64,000 nt of DNA from Cryptomeria japonica (lineage: Eukaryota > Streptophyta > Pinopsida > Cupressales > Cupressaceae): NCBI RefSeq assembly GCF_030272615.1, contig NW_026729296.1:1-64000 (forward strand). The letters run 5' to 3'. The notes under the pieces were generated by a model. It searched no databases. It saw nothing but the letters and a program-made list of their open reading frames with translations, and was not told the DNA's origin. A program made the position numbers and the translations under genes. Of this stretch, positions 52,925-64,000 are shown piece after piece. How positions within the stretch are numbered: position 1 is the first letter of the stretch; each line of letters begins with the position of its first letter.

Positions 52925-54150
52925 GATAATTGTTTTTATTAAAATAAGCAATAAAACAAGGGCATCGGTATTGTATACAAACAACCCATAGGTGGCAAAA
53001 AGAGGACACCACTAATGTGGCTCCAAAACGGCTGACTAACCTTAGTGTTATACACACATCCGAAAAATGAAAGACGCAACTAGTTTTGCTGAGAACAACC
53101 GAGATTTGTAATTTTTGACTTACCCTCGTGTTATGCAAAAATCATGGTGTTTTTCGAGCTAGATTAGCTACCACCACAAAAAGAAGGCAACAGAACAAGA
53201 GTGCTGACACTGTACAATTTTAGGTCAAATAGGCCAATAACAATAGGTCAAAGGACCATCGCTAAAAGGCTTATCAAACCAACAACAGGACAATAGCAAA
53301 AAGATATGAACCCAACTCAAGTGTGGGGAGAATCACCCCCAACCCAACACAAATTTTAGGAAGGGGGTACAAACAACAATCCAGATAATACTATTACTAG
53401 GGACATCATTGCCAATAAGATCAAGTGGGGAAACCCCCTTAGAAAAGTCATCCACACCTGTAGCAAATTGTTGTTGCAAAACAACACTTGGAGTAGATTC
53501 ACCAAGAGCATACAATTGCTCCATAATAGGAGCAATAGGAGAAGAAATTGAAATGCCAAAGGGGGTCACACTAGTAGCATCCATGGGGCCCTACAAAGGC
53601 CACAATAGTAGTAGGAGGCACAACCTCATCCTGGGAGGAGTTCACATCAACATTTGAAGAGTCATTAGAATCAAAAGTCTTGATAGTCAAGTGATCAACA
53701 CTGACATCTTTCCACTACGTAGCAACACCTTTACGGTGAGAGAGAGAACAATGTGAAGCTAAGTGACCAATTGAGAAACATCTATGACAACAAAAGGAAA
53801 GGCCTTCATAACCAGTAACCAAAGGTTTTCAAGAATCACTAAATTAACAATGAAGATCAAGAAGGGAAGGCCAAAGCCCCACAAATATGCACACCAACCC
53901 ACAACATTGGTAAGAAGCAACATTCTCCACCACATCTTAACCACAAACCACCATAGGAGAAGTCTTGGCACAAGGAAGAAGGTGAGATTTCCCCTTGGAA
54001 GGAAGAGTAGCAACAGATCTAGCAACATAAGCGATGCTCCGCTCACCAAAAGGTCCAAGAGGGACACTAGCACTCACATTAACCCTAACGGGACCACCAA
54101 CATCAGAGGCAATACCAGGCCCACCAGCAGCTGAGGAGGTAAGATAAAGA
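52925..54150 (-). pseudogene. LINE ORF1 C-terminal fragment and 3' end
   Basis: On the minus strand the frame around 53780-54140 reads VNVSASVPLGPFGERSIAYV, then after decay YEGLSFCCHRCFSIGHLASH. The CHRC-x4-H-x4-C arrangement (CHRCFSIGHLASHC) is a zinc knuckle of the kind found at the end of LINE ORF1. Downstream on the same strand the frame continues to about 53333 (LDLIGNDVPSNSIIW). T-rich sequence with LINE-like 3' leader phrases then runs to about 52925 (TTTTATTGCTTATTTTAATA). No ORF2 was found between them, so this is a deleted or chimeric copy. Confidence 0.5.
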
Positions 54151-54529
54151 TTAGGGTTATAGTTTAATTAATGTTATAAATCAATTAAGATTATGTTTAG
54201 GGTTTAATTATGGTTATGGTAAAATTAAAATTACATTTATATATATGGTGTGATAAAGATTCACTTAGACTTCTATTTGTGTTAAATAAAATAATTGAAA
54301 TATATCTCTTGAAGTTTTTTGGCATTCTCTAAATATAGGTGTCATTTTTTCAAATGGTCATATTCTACACATGCTTACATAATAAAATTCAACAAACTTC
54401 AAGTGATAGCAACATGACTTTAATCGTATGAAAAAAACTAATGCAACACTTGTAGAAGGCTTTATGGAATAAAATATTAAAATACAATTTTATAGCCATG
54501 ATGTTGTCAAAGGTAAAAACAATATTTCA
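54151..54529. other. AT-rich DNA with a partial third copy of the upstream repeat
   Basis: The part at 54340-54520 resembles the start of the duplicated segment described next (TAGAAGGCTTTATGGAATAAA). Confidence 0.45.
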
Positions 54530-57325
54530 TTGTACAATTCTACTAAATGCACTTTAATTTGTTATGACAATAATATTTATAGCTCAAGCACCCATGAGAA
54601 GTATTTGGATGTTCAAATAAGGAAACTTATTTATGCATTCAAAAGTCTAAAATGATGAAGGATGTGCAAAACTCAAGGAAAAAACTAATTTATATTTCAA
54701 GTGATTGTTTGTTTGGCTTTCTTGAAAGTCATATTCCATGTATACTTTCACCTATTCCATGTATACTTTCATAGTAAAATCCATCATGTTTTTGTATATT
54801 CATATGTCATGAACTCTTTGAAGCGATAATAACATGGTGTTAACTACGTAGTAAAACCTAACACAAAATTCATAAAAGGCTTTATGACTAAGTGAAATCC
54901 CAAAAAACAATATTCTAGCTCCATGATGTTGTCAAAGGCTTTGGGAATTGTACAAGTGATTCATAGGCATGCTTATAACTACATATTAATACATTCAAAA
55001 TCAGAATTACAAACAATTTGATAGAAAAAATGGTGAGGTGAGTAGTGGAGTACTAGCCTTTTTGTATTTTTTCTTTTGCTTATAAGAAATTGTGGGTGGT
55101 AGTGGAGTACTCACTTTTTTTAAGGTTTCTATTTTTTAACATAACAAATTGTGAATATTATAGTTTTCTTTTTTATATATTTTTATGCCACAACTTAAAA
55201 ATTGTTGAATCTACCTCTTACCCAAAAAATCTCATTTCACTAACTTCAAGATTATTAAAAATGTCAATATTTGAAAACACAACATTCATTACATAAATAA
55301 ACTTTAGTAAAATAAAAGCATTGAAATCATTCTTGCATTTTAATAAGCATTACAAGAAAATAATAGAATTGAATAAAAATTTGATAGAAAAAAGATGAAA
55401 GCCTATCATTTAATTTAGTCAAGACCAATCAAAACATAAGACAAATCATTCATATGTTTTTTTTAAAGATTAATAATAAAATATATTTCTCAAACTTTGA
55501 ATAAAAAAAAACTTTTAATTTCTTTGCTTCAACTTTATCATCTGTCTTTTATTCACGTACAAGAATCATTGTGGACCAAAACTTTTCTTTACCTCAATTT
55601 TATTATCTATTTTCTTTTAATGTGTATCATGTAAATTTCAATATTGTTATAGATCCAACCTTTTCTTTAGTTGAACTTTATTATCTTTTTTCTTTAAATG
55701 TGTACCATATAAATTTCAATATAATTGTAGACCCACCATTTTTTTTCTTCAATTTTATATTATCTATTTCCTTTAAACACTTATGACTTCTATACGCATA
55801 TAATTTCGTTATTTGATATATTTTTTATTTCTCCAATACTCAATAATATGCCCACTTTCTCAAAAATCAAGCATTGAAAATTTATAAAATATGTACAACA
55901 AACTCCAATTGACTCTAGTTTTATTTGATCATATTTAGGTTTATATTTTATTTATTTCAAAAAAAATAATCTGCTTTCACAAAGTTCAATTGTCATAAAT
56001 CTTTCAACTTTCTTGTTAATTTTTTATTAATTGTATAAATTTGTCTTTAACATTTTGTTGTATCTTGAATTTTATTATTTATGTTTTTTGAATTTCTATT
56101 TGATAACAAATAAATCCTTTAATCTAACCTCATCCTTTGTGAACTTTCTTTTTGCTAGTTGATGGCATTCCTTGGATCACTATTGCAATAAACAATAGTA
56201 TTATATTTAAATAATAATAATAAAAAATATATAAAAAAATAAAAATAAATATAGTACTTTCATTCTATTGAGCAATTAACTTAATTTCAAAATTCTATTG
56301 ATTAGTTATTAATTAGTTGATTTTTTAAATTCATAAAATTTTGTGATATTTCAAGAAAGAAAATGTATGGAATGAGGGTCTCCATCAAGCATTAAATAAT
56401 AGTTCCTTTGTATTACTTAAACTTTATTATCTATTTCCTCCTAGATGAGTACCATGTAAATTTTAGATCTATTGTATACCCACTTTTATTTTAAATACCT
56501 TTTCTTTTGGCATTTAAAAGTTCTGGAATACTCATTTACATGAAGAATTTCAAGCTTCAATTGTATAGTAGCAATCTCGTAGTATACAATGCTTCTAAAT
56601 GTCATTTCCTTTGTTATTAAAAATAAATTTACAGCTATAGCAACCATGCGAAATAAATACATAACAACACTAGTTCTATTCAAATAAGGAAATTAGTCTA
56701 CAATATACAAGTGATGGAGTCCACAAAAATTTAGGAAAAATGTTTTTTCTGTTTGAAGTGATTGTTTGTTGGGCTTTTTAAAGGAGTATTTTTTTATGCA
56801 TGCTTTTATAGTAAAAATCCATAAAGGGCATATAGATTCAAAGTCCATCAAATTTGAAGCGATAACATGGTCTTATCTACGTAGCAAAATCTGACAGAAC
56901 TCTCTTAGAAGGTTTTATGGAATGAATATTGTCAGAAGGTTTTGAGAAATATACAAGAGATTCAATGGTAGGATTATAATTACATATTAATTCATTCAAA
57001 ATTACAATTACAAAAAAAAAATATAGAAAATATAGTGAGATTGGTAGTGAAGTACTAACTATTGTAGTTATAAAGTTTTGTCTACATGAAATTGTGGATA
57101 GTAGTGGAGTACTTACTTTCTATAGTTCTAATTTTCTTACAAAAGATATTATTGATAATCTTTTATTTTATTTTTTAATATATTTTATGTCAACCTATCG
57201 ATAAACATCTCTCTACAATTGTTGAATCCTCCCTCTTACCAACTAAATGTCATTTCAATAACATTAAGATTATGAAAAATGTTGCCATTTGAAGACATGA
57301 TATTCAATGCACAAATATCATATAA
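54530..57325. repeat. Dispersed direct duplication, about 0.75 kb, 2.03 kb apart
   Basis: The segments 54530-55300 and about 56560-57325 match in order and orientation. Shared phrases include AAGTGATTGTTTGTT, TTTGAAGCGATAA, AACATGGT, CTACGTAG, AACTACATATTAAT (AATTACATATTAAT), GTAGTGGAGTACT and AATTGTTGAATC. Substitutions and indels are numerous, so the event is old. The right copy ends about 330 bp upstream of the receptor kinase start codon. There is no coding content. Confidence 0.75.
55565..55785. repeat. Three-copy tandem repeat, about 85 bp
   Basis: Units containing TTTTCTTTACCTCAATTTTA, then TTATCTATTTTCTTTTAATG and GTACCATATAAATTTCAATA phrases occur three times in a row. A related copy lies at about 56400-56490. 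Confidence 0.65.
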
Positions 57326-57389
57326 ATACCTACAACAAGACATTGACTACCTTTTCATTGTTTTGATTTATGTTTTGATGTTAAATATT

Positions 57390-57560
57390 TTTTATTAAGA
57401 TAAGCAGGGTTTTGAAAGGTCCAGAACCTTTTACAAAGATAAAAATATAGTATTAAGTGCAGTGAAATACCAAGAACAAGGAGACAACAAAAACAGAATC
57501 TAAAACATCAACAAAACAACAAACCTTGAAAAGAAATTAAAAGAAGAAAAAAACAGCCAT
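57390..57560 (-). mobile_element. Possible short LINE 3' end
   Basis: The plus-strand text TTTTTTATTAAGATAAGCAG, then GGTTTTGAAAGGTCCAGAAC and an ACAAC/AACAA-rich stretch resembles the reversed 3' end of the LINE at 26.6-26.75 kb (AAAAACAGGTTTTAAGGGAC, then ACAACAAAG phrases). If so, it is a very short 5'-truncated insertion in the promoter region of the receptor kinase gene. Confidence 0.35.
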
Positions 57561-57655
57561 TCAATAATCTGCACTCATATCTTTTTTCTCAAATACCAAA
57601 CATTGAAGATCAATCACAGATTGGTGGGTTGGAAAGCAATCCCATTGTAATTGGA

Positions 57656-60600
57656 ATGGACGGAGCAATTTTAAAGACAGTTACCTTCAATCTTCTGTTG
57701 GTTCTTTCAATCTGCAGCGTTCTGTATGCACAACCAGGTTAGATATTCATTACAATTGTTTTCCCTTCACATTAGAAGAATTTATATCTCTGTACAACTA
57801 ACCCCAGAATTTATATCTCTGTACAACTAACCCCTTTTACTGTAATTATTTTTGTTTTGTTTGATTATCATATATGTTTGTGAAAGTATTATTAGAATTA
57901 TATATATATAATTTTTTTTGATAGAGATTGTATATCAAATCTTGAATTAGGCAAGCAAAGTGAAATATTCAAATATTCAAATCTCCTATGAGCTTTCTGA
58001 ATTTAGATGTGAGGATTTTGTATGTGCAGAATTCATCAGCCTGGACTGTGGCGCATTAGATGGATATGATGATGCAGGTGGCATTAGCTGGACCTCAGAT
58101 GAACAATACATTAATTCAGGTGAAAAAAGAAGCATTTTGACTGACCAGTCAGAGGTGGGGCAGCCATTCAAACATCTTCGCTGTTTTCCTCAAGGCAAGC
58201 GAAATTGCTACAATTTACCTGCTGTGCGGGGAAGAAAATACTTAATCCGCGCGTGTTTCTTATATGGTAACTATGATGGCCGTGAGTCACAACCACAATT
58301 TGAATTGCTGGTTGACGCCAATTTTTGGGCCACTGTTGTAATAAACAATAGTAACAAGACCATTTGCAAAGGAATAAACGCCATGGCAAGAGGTCCCTCC
58401 ATTAATGTGTGTCTTGCTCGCAGTACGGATGATGTTCCTTTCATTTCAACCTTGGAATTTCGCCTGCTCATGCCAGCTATGTATGAGGTTGTAGGACAAT
58501 ATCTCTCTTTAATCAGCACAGTACACATGGATTATGGAAAATTGTCAGATAACCCTATTATAAGGTAGTTTCTTTATCTATAATTTTTACTATTTTTCTT
58601 GGAAAATAAATATATCAAGCATAGAATCAACACTTAAATAAAAGGAGAATCAGGCATTTCAGATGTTCTATTGTACTAGCCCTTTTTGTGTCCTCACTTC
58701 ATTCAGATCAAGAGTCAATACATAAAAATCACATTTATTTAGAAACCATCTTCATACAACAAGCCAATCATGGAAGACCAAAGTAACAACTTAGAATTTC
58801 ACTTTAGATCTTATAAAGAGTTGAACTTGGGTCTCCATAATGAAACCCTAACATTTTAATCAATTAATTTGAGACCATCAATCCCCACACTTCACTGTTC
58901 AAACCTGTGAGCTCAATGATCTGACATGGGTTTGAACACTAAACGTCAAATGACAGTTCATCTATATATACCTGAACGACAAAGTTGCATCCAAGACCAT
59001 TTCTTATGGGCCAGCTTTCCTGCCTAAACCCTCGCCAGGATCAATACCCACATCTTTCTTGCTCGAATGTGTCCTCTTTTTTAGTTGCTTTGGTGGACTT
59101 GTTTTTCCAAGAGGGCCCTTACAATTCTTAGCCAGGGCCTACTATTCTAAAGGAATATGTAGTGTGTATATATATGTGTGTAAATGCATCGTATAATATA
59201 TAAATAACTATTGACTTCAAAGTGGTTTTGTGCAGATATCCAGATGATGAATTTGATAGGCTATGGGTCAAGGGAAAAATATATGATACGGATTATAGGA
59301 GCACCACAAATTCCATTCCTTCAACAGAGGAGTTCCAAATACCATCAGCTGTGTTAGAAACTGCCTTGGTGAGCAGCAACAAGAGCGTGGGAAATATTAG
59401 ATGGAATTGGAGTGTTCCAGAAATTGGTGAATACTATTTTTTGATGTGCTTTGCTGAAGTAGAAGAACTTGACGTTAATGCAATAAGGGAGTTCAATATA
59501 AGTATCAATGGATATTCATACCAGTCTCCTGTTACATTACATAGCTACCTCGATTCGATTGTCGTCAAGTATGGACCCATCAAAGCTGATAGCTTGGAAA
59601 ATGTCCAATTTTCTCTTGATCCTACCAATCGATCGAGCGTGGGTGCAATTATTAATGCTTTGGATATCTACCAATATAGGAGGCTACCCAACAATGGAAC
59701 TAAAAGTGAAGATGGTTTGTATTGCTGAAAATTATTTAATAGTTATATATGTAGGGAAAATGTGTAAATTTGATTGCATACTAAAACATCTGTTAGTTTT
59801 ACAGTGAATGCCATTGCTGACATTGTGAGGCACTTCAATCTGGAGAAAGAGAGGATGGGTGATCCGTGTCTTCCACAGAAATATAGTTGGGATTGGGTGG
59901 ATTGCAATCAAGACTCCTCACCAAGGATTATTGCAGTGTAAGTCTCTCCCTAAACATTTGCCTTCATTTAATGGTGTTAAAAATGTTTATGTGATACTAT
60001 GTCTTTTAAGGGAAGAATTAGTACCTTGATTAGTATGTTGTTTTGATTGTCTATTGTTTAGATTTTTTCAAAATAAATTTTTTCACTTAAATATGTAGAT
60101 AATTTTTATTTCATTTTATTTTAGTTGTTCAGATTTTGTTGGATCTGTGAACATTTTTATTTTTTTCATCTTTATTTTTGATGCAGTTTAGTTACATTTT
60201 ATGTATACGCCTCTCTATTACCATCAAACTTCAATTAACAATGAAGAAATTGAACGTACAGGACACTACCCAACAGGCATCTGAATGGAACCATACCTCC
60301 AAGCTTTTCCAATCTCTCTGCTCTTGTTAAGTTGTCAGTCACAAATCCTTACTACTCACATTTTTTTTATCATTTTTTCCTTGTTCAAAGTCAATATAAG
60401 GTTGGGCTTAAACAACACACTAAGCATAGATTTAGTGTGTGCTGTTTTATGTGGACCTCGCTTTCAATACCTTTTCATTCTATTACCAGCATTAAAAACA
60501 TGTCGCGATCCACATAAAACAACACAAACTAAGTATATGACAGAAAAAATATAAAGTCAATACTTAGTATGTGTTGATTAAGCCCAGCTGTCAAAATGAC

Positions 60601-63600
60601 CAAAAACTGTGTCCTTATTCCTGATTGCAGGGACTTGGCAAGAAATAATTTGAGTGGTTCAATACCAGAGGCTCTGGCTATTCTCTCCAATCTTAAACAA
60701 CTGTGAGTTGAAACATATGCATCTGGGTATTTCTAACTCGTGCTATATTATTTAGATTATCTACAGTATTGTGAGAAATTTTCTTTTTGAGATACAGGAA
60801 TTTGGCAGACAATGACTTAAACGGATCAGTGCCAATTGGTCTGTCTGAACAAAAGCAACGTGGAAAACTCATTCTGAGGCAAGTTTTTCTTTTCTTAAAA
60901 TGTAAATCAATCAGTAATTATGTTGTTCGTATGATAAGATTCCTATCATGTAATAATTCTGTTAAATTTTGCAGTGTTTATGGCAATGAAAAACTTTGCC
61001 AAGTAGGCATTTGCAAGGATGGCCGAAAAGGAAAGAGTAGCAAAACACTATTTGTTTGGTTAATAGTGGCAGGAATTGCAATACTTATATCCTTTACTGC
61101 AATATTAATCTTTATAAAAATTAAATCAAGCAGAAAAATTCGAAAAGGCAAGTCACCGTAAATCATATTCCCCTTTGACATTTTGCTCTTTACTTGTGGA
61201 TTTTCATTTTGATAAAATGAAACATATTCTTGTACTGAAAGGGACAAAATGCAGGGAAAACTGAAACAGGACATTTAAATCTTGACAATTTTGATGGATG
61301 TCGATCATTCAGTTTCATAGAGGTAAGAGCTATGACTAGCAACTTTCAGACGGAGATTGGAAAAGGAGGATATGGATCTGTTTATCTTGGTTGTCTTCAA
61401 GACAAGGATGTGGCCGTCAAAATCTCGTCTGATAAATCACATAAGGGTGCCATACAGTTTTCCACAGAGGTATAACCAAGAACTCATTCATACCCATTTT
61501 ATATTTAAAACTTGAGAACTTTAGTCTCTCCAATAAAAACTAGAACTAATGAAGTTTAGAATCTTTAATGTTACAAGATTTCTACAAATAATGAGAATTT
61601 TATTGTCAGCTGTCAGTTGTTTTTTAATTTGGTTACGTGATTTTTGTTTACATCAATATTTTCGATCACATTTTATCCATTATCCATCACATAAGATATT
61701 AGAAATCTCTAACATACTCAGGATGGATCACAGAGTCTGATCCGAAACATTGATGTAAAAATATTCACACAATCAAATCCAAAAACAGCAACAATAAAAT
61801 CTTTAATGTCTTTCAGCTATAAAGCTATTGTAATTAATTCAAATCAATATAAATCTTGGTTCTACCTTTATCGATAAAAAAAAAAAAAATCTTTAATGTT
61901 TTTGATCATAATGATCGAAACTAAGAACAATTGCTGCAGGTAGAAATTCTCTACAAATTACACCATAAGAATCTCATAAAATTTATGGGTTACTGCGAAG
62001 AGGAACAAAATTTGGTTCTTGTATATGAATACATGTCCAATGGAGACCTGCGACATTTTCTGGATGGTATGCTTCGCAACACTGCAAAATTTTATGATTT
62101 AGAGGAATGTTTTCTGCTTGCTTAATCAAAGGCCTACGTTGCTTGGTTTCAGGTCAAACTTCTTCAAGAAATTATCTGGGCTGGGAAAGAAGACTCAACA
62201 TTGCATTAGATGCTGCTCAAGGTTAGAAATAAATACTGTAGAATGGGAAGAAAACTAAAAAGCTCGGTGCTAATCTTGAAAAAGATCATGGGGTCTAATT
62301 CTTGCTTAACTTTTTGGCAGGATTGGAATATCTACATGTAGGATGCAAGCCAAGCATTATTCACAGAGATGTAAAGAGCTCCAATATTTTGTTGAATGAC
62401 CAAATGGAAGCAAAAATAGCAGATTTTGGGTTGTCAAGGATGGGACCATTGGATGGAGCTACACACGTATCCACCCTTGTAAAGGGTACCATTGGATATC
62501 TAGATCCAGAGTAAATATGCTTTTCTTTTCTTTATTGATACTCAATTCAAATTATATATGTGAATTATTTAAGGGTTTTTAATCCTTCAACTCTTACAGT
62601 CCATCAATTCAAGTATGATGTAGAGAACCTTCCCCCTACCCTGTTTATCTCACACCCAGTTACCTTTGAAAAAGGGAATTAACCAGGAACAAACTCGTGC
62701 AGGAAAGGGTCTCAGATAGCTGCATTAGCAATGCATAATCTCAGTATACGAGTCTATTTATAACATCTGAATTTCTTCCCCATTAAGGATGTGCATAAAT
62801 AAGGAGGTGTTGAGCTGCTAGATGTCCTAAATCTTATACCGAAGTAATTTGATCAAGTCACTTATCCCTTGGCCATTTCAAAGAAGAGGTTAACGGCTTT
62901 TTTAAAGGTCATTTATGCTTTGAATCGTTAAGAGAGGAGTTTGATGGTTTCAGTCAACTATTATCTAAACAATCTAAATAGAAGATTGAGAATTTCTTTT
63001 ATAGAATGGTTGATATCTTTTTGTTTTTTTAAATATATTGGTAAAATAGACTTACTAGTTGGTTTTCTACAGATATTATTCTACAAATCGATTGACAGAA
63101 AAGAGTGATGTTTATAGCTTTGGAGTTGTTTTGATGGAGATTATTAGTGGAAAACATCCTCACTTTGTAGATGATTCAACATCTAACAGTGAACACATAC
63201 AAATCACTAATTGGGTAATAATAAAGACATTTTTTTTAAATCTCAAACTAAACTTAGAATACTTATAATTTTGTTTTCATTGTTTTTTTGAAATAGTTTT
63301 AGACTTTGAAAACTCAAAATATCTAATCTTAAAATTTGATTGTTGATACTAAATTATAAGTGGTTGTTTATATCAGGTAAGGGCATCCTTATTAAAGGAT
63401 GACATAGAGAACATTGCAGATCCTAATTTACTTGGAAATTATGATAAAGATGCAATGTTGAAAGTGGCAAATTTGGCAATGGTTTGTACTTCACCTCATT
63501 CTAAGAATAGGCCTACAATGAATGAGGTGGTGTTAGAATTAAAGGAAGCAAGTCAATTCGAAACACATGAAATTGCATCCTCACATTCTCATCCTTCTTT

Positions 63601-63655
63601 ACAAACCTCTCATAATGTGGACTCAGATGTGTCATTATATTCAGTTGGTAGATGA
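57656..63655 (+). CDS. Malectin-like LRR receptor-like protein kinase (LRR-I type), 14 exons
   Basis: Exons: 57656-57737, 58030-58564, 59236-59714, 59805-59937, 60262-60333, 60631-60702, 60798-60878, 60975-61147, 61255-61469, 61940-62066, 62153-62221, 62321-62510, 63073-63214, 63377-63655. Joined, they give 882 codons with no stop, and every phase agrees. Residues 1-27 are a signal peptide. About 29-365 form a malectin-like domain ([47 protein letters not shown]). About 412-485 are three LRRs ([46 protein letters not shown]), with two 72-nt exons typical of LRRs. A transmembrane helix lies at 510-532. In the kinase: glycine loop GKGGYG 578-583, Lys598 in VAVK, Glu614, HRD 694-696, DFG 714-716 and LDPEYY. 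All catalytic residues are kept, so it is an active-type RD kinase acting at the plasma membrane. The family includes Arabidopsis immunity-linked members; the ligand is unknown. Introns 7 and 8 start GC. Confidence 0.93.
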
Positions 63656-64000
63656 GATAGAGGAAGATGTTACAAAATGGGCAGGGGAACACTCACAAGA
63701 AACCAAAATAGCAGTAATGAAATCCTACCTCTATTGTGGCTTATTTCATTTTATTCACATCAATAGCCTATAATAACCTTTTGTAAAGAAAATTAACATT
63801 CATAGCCTATATATATAGCTTGCCTTTTGATAGAAGTATGGGATCAATATTTTATCACCCTCCTTTTTATTGCTAACATTTTATATGATTCACAAGTTGT
63901 GACTATTAAAAATGTAAAAGCTTTAATTTTTAAAGTTATAGTTTTAATTATTATCACATATACCATTTTTATTGATCTATTTGTTCTTACACTTGCATTG
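63656..64000. other. 3' flank of the receptor kinase gene
   Basis: AT-rich sequence likely to contain the 3' untranslated region. An AATAA-type phrase at about 63765-63770 could serve in polyadenylation. Nothing else is recognised to the window end. Confidence 0.35.

Noticed and set aside
53759-54073. Minus-strand frame rich in Leu, Val and Trp that looks like a membrane protein
   Set aside because: It is the wrong frame of a LINE ORF1 fragment; the zinc knuckle is read in another frame of the same strand.

Overview
The window looks like nuclear DNA of a seed plant with a large, repeat-rich genome. A conifer or other gymnosperm is my best guess, but that is an inference: no species marker is visible. 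Evidence for a plant: a 14-exon receptor-like kinase with a malectin-like domain, leucine-rich repeats (LRRs) and a kinase domain; a piece of a CYP72-clan cytochrome P450; Ty1/copia and Ty3/gypsy retrotransposons; and plant L1-type LINEs whose ORF1 has DUF4283 and whose ORF2 ends in a plant-type RNase H. Nothing prokaryotic, organellar or viral was seen.

Layout. 1-6.4 kb: a decayed gag-only Ty3/gypsy-type element ending in a polypurine tract and a 3' LTR. 6.9-7.3 kb: one P450 exon that runs into an ATGC-rich repeat. 9.2-10.3 kb: an LTR-like stretch with a TATA box. 10.7-12.9 kb: a tandem array of about 157-bp units. 12.9-17.5 kb: local duplications and a large pyrimidine/purine inverted repeat. 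19.8-20.5 kb: a LINE ORF1 relic. 23.7-26.4 kb: a structurally complete, non-coding LTR retrotransposon with TSD TAGAT. 26.6-34.6 kb (minus strand): a nearly full-length LINE of about 8 kb with ORF1, ORF2 and an additional ORF3, bounded by an imperfect TSD. 34.9-51.6 kb (plus strand): a second, older LINE of the same general type, placed head-to-head with the first. It has been split by a copia element (itself holding a truncated gypsy element), a 331-bp TRIM and a 1.85-kb solo LTR. 52.9-54.2 kb: another LINE fragment. 54.3-57.3 kb: AT-rich DNA with a segment of about 0.75 kb duplicated 2.03 kb apart. 57.66-63.66 kb: the only intact host gene.

The receptor-like kinase gene is open in one frame across 14 exons (882 codons) and keeps all catalytic kinase residues. 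Two adjacent introns use GC-AG borders.

The most unusual feature is the third ORF after the RNase H domain in both LINEs. The product is an unrecognised globular domain followed by an acidic, charged tail. In the minus copy the LINE's target-site duplication encloses ORF3. In the plus copy the ORF3 frame becomes continuous again at two points when the TRIM and the solo LTR, each with one TSD copy, are ignored. ORF3 therefore appears to be an integral part of this LINE lineage.
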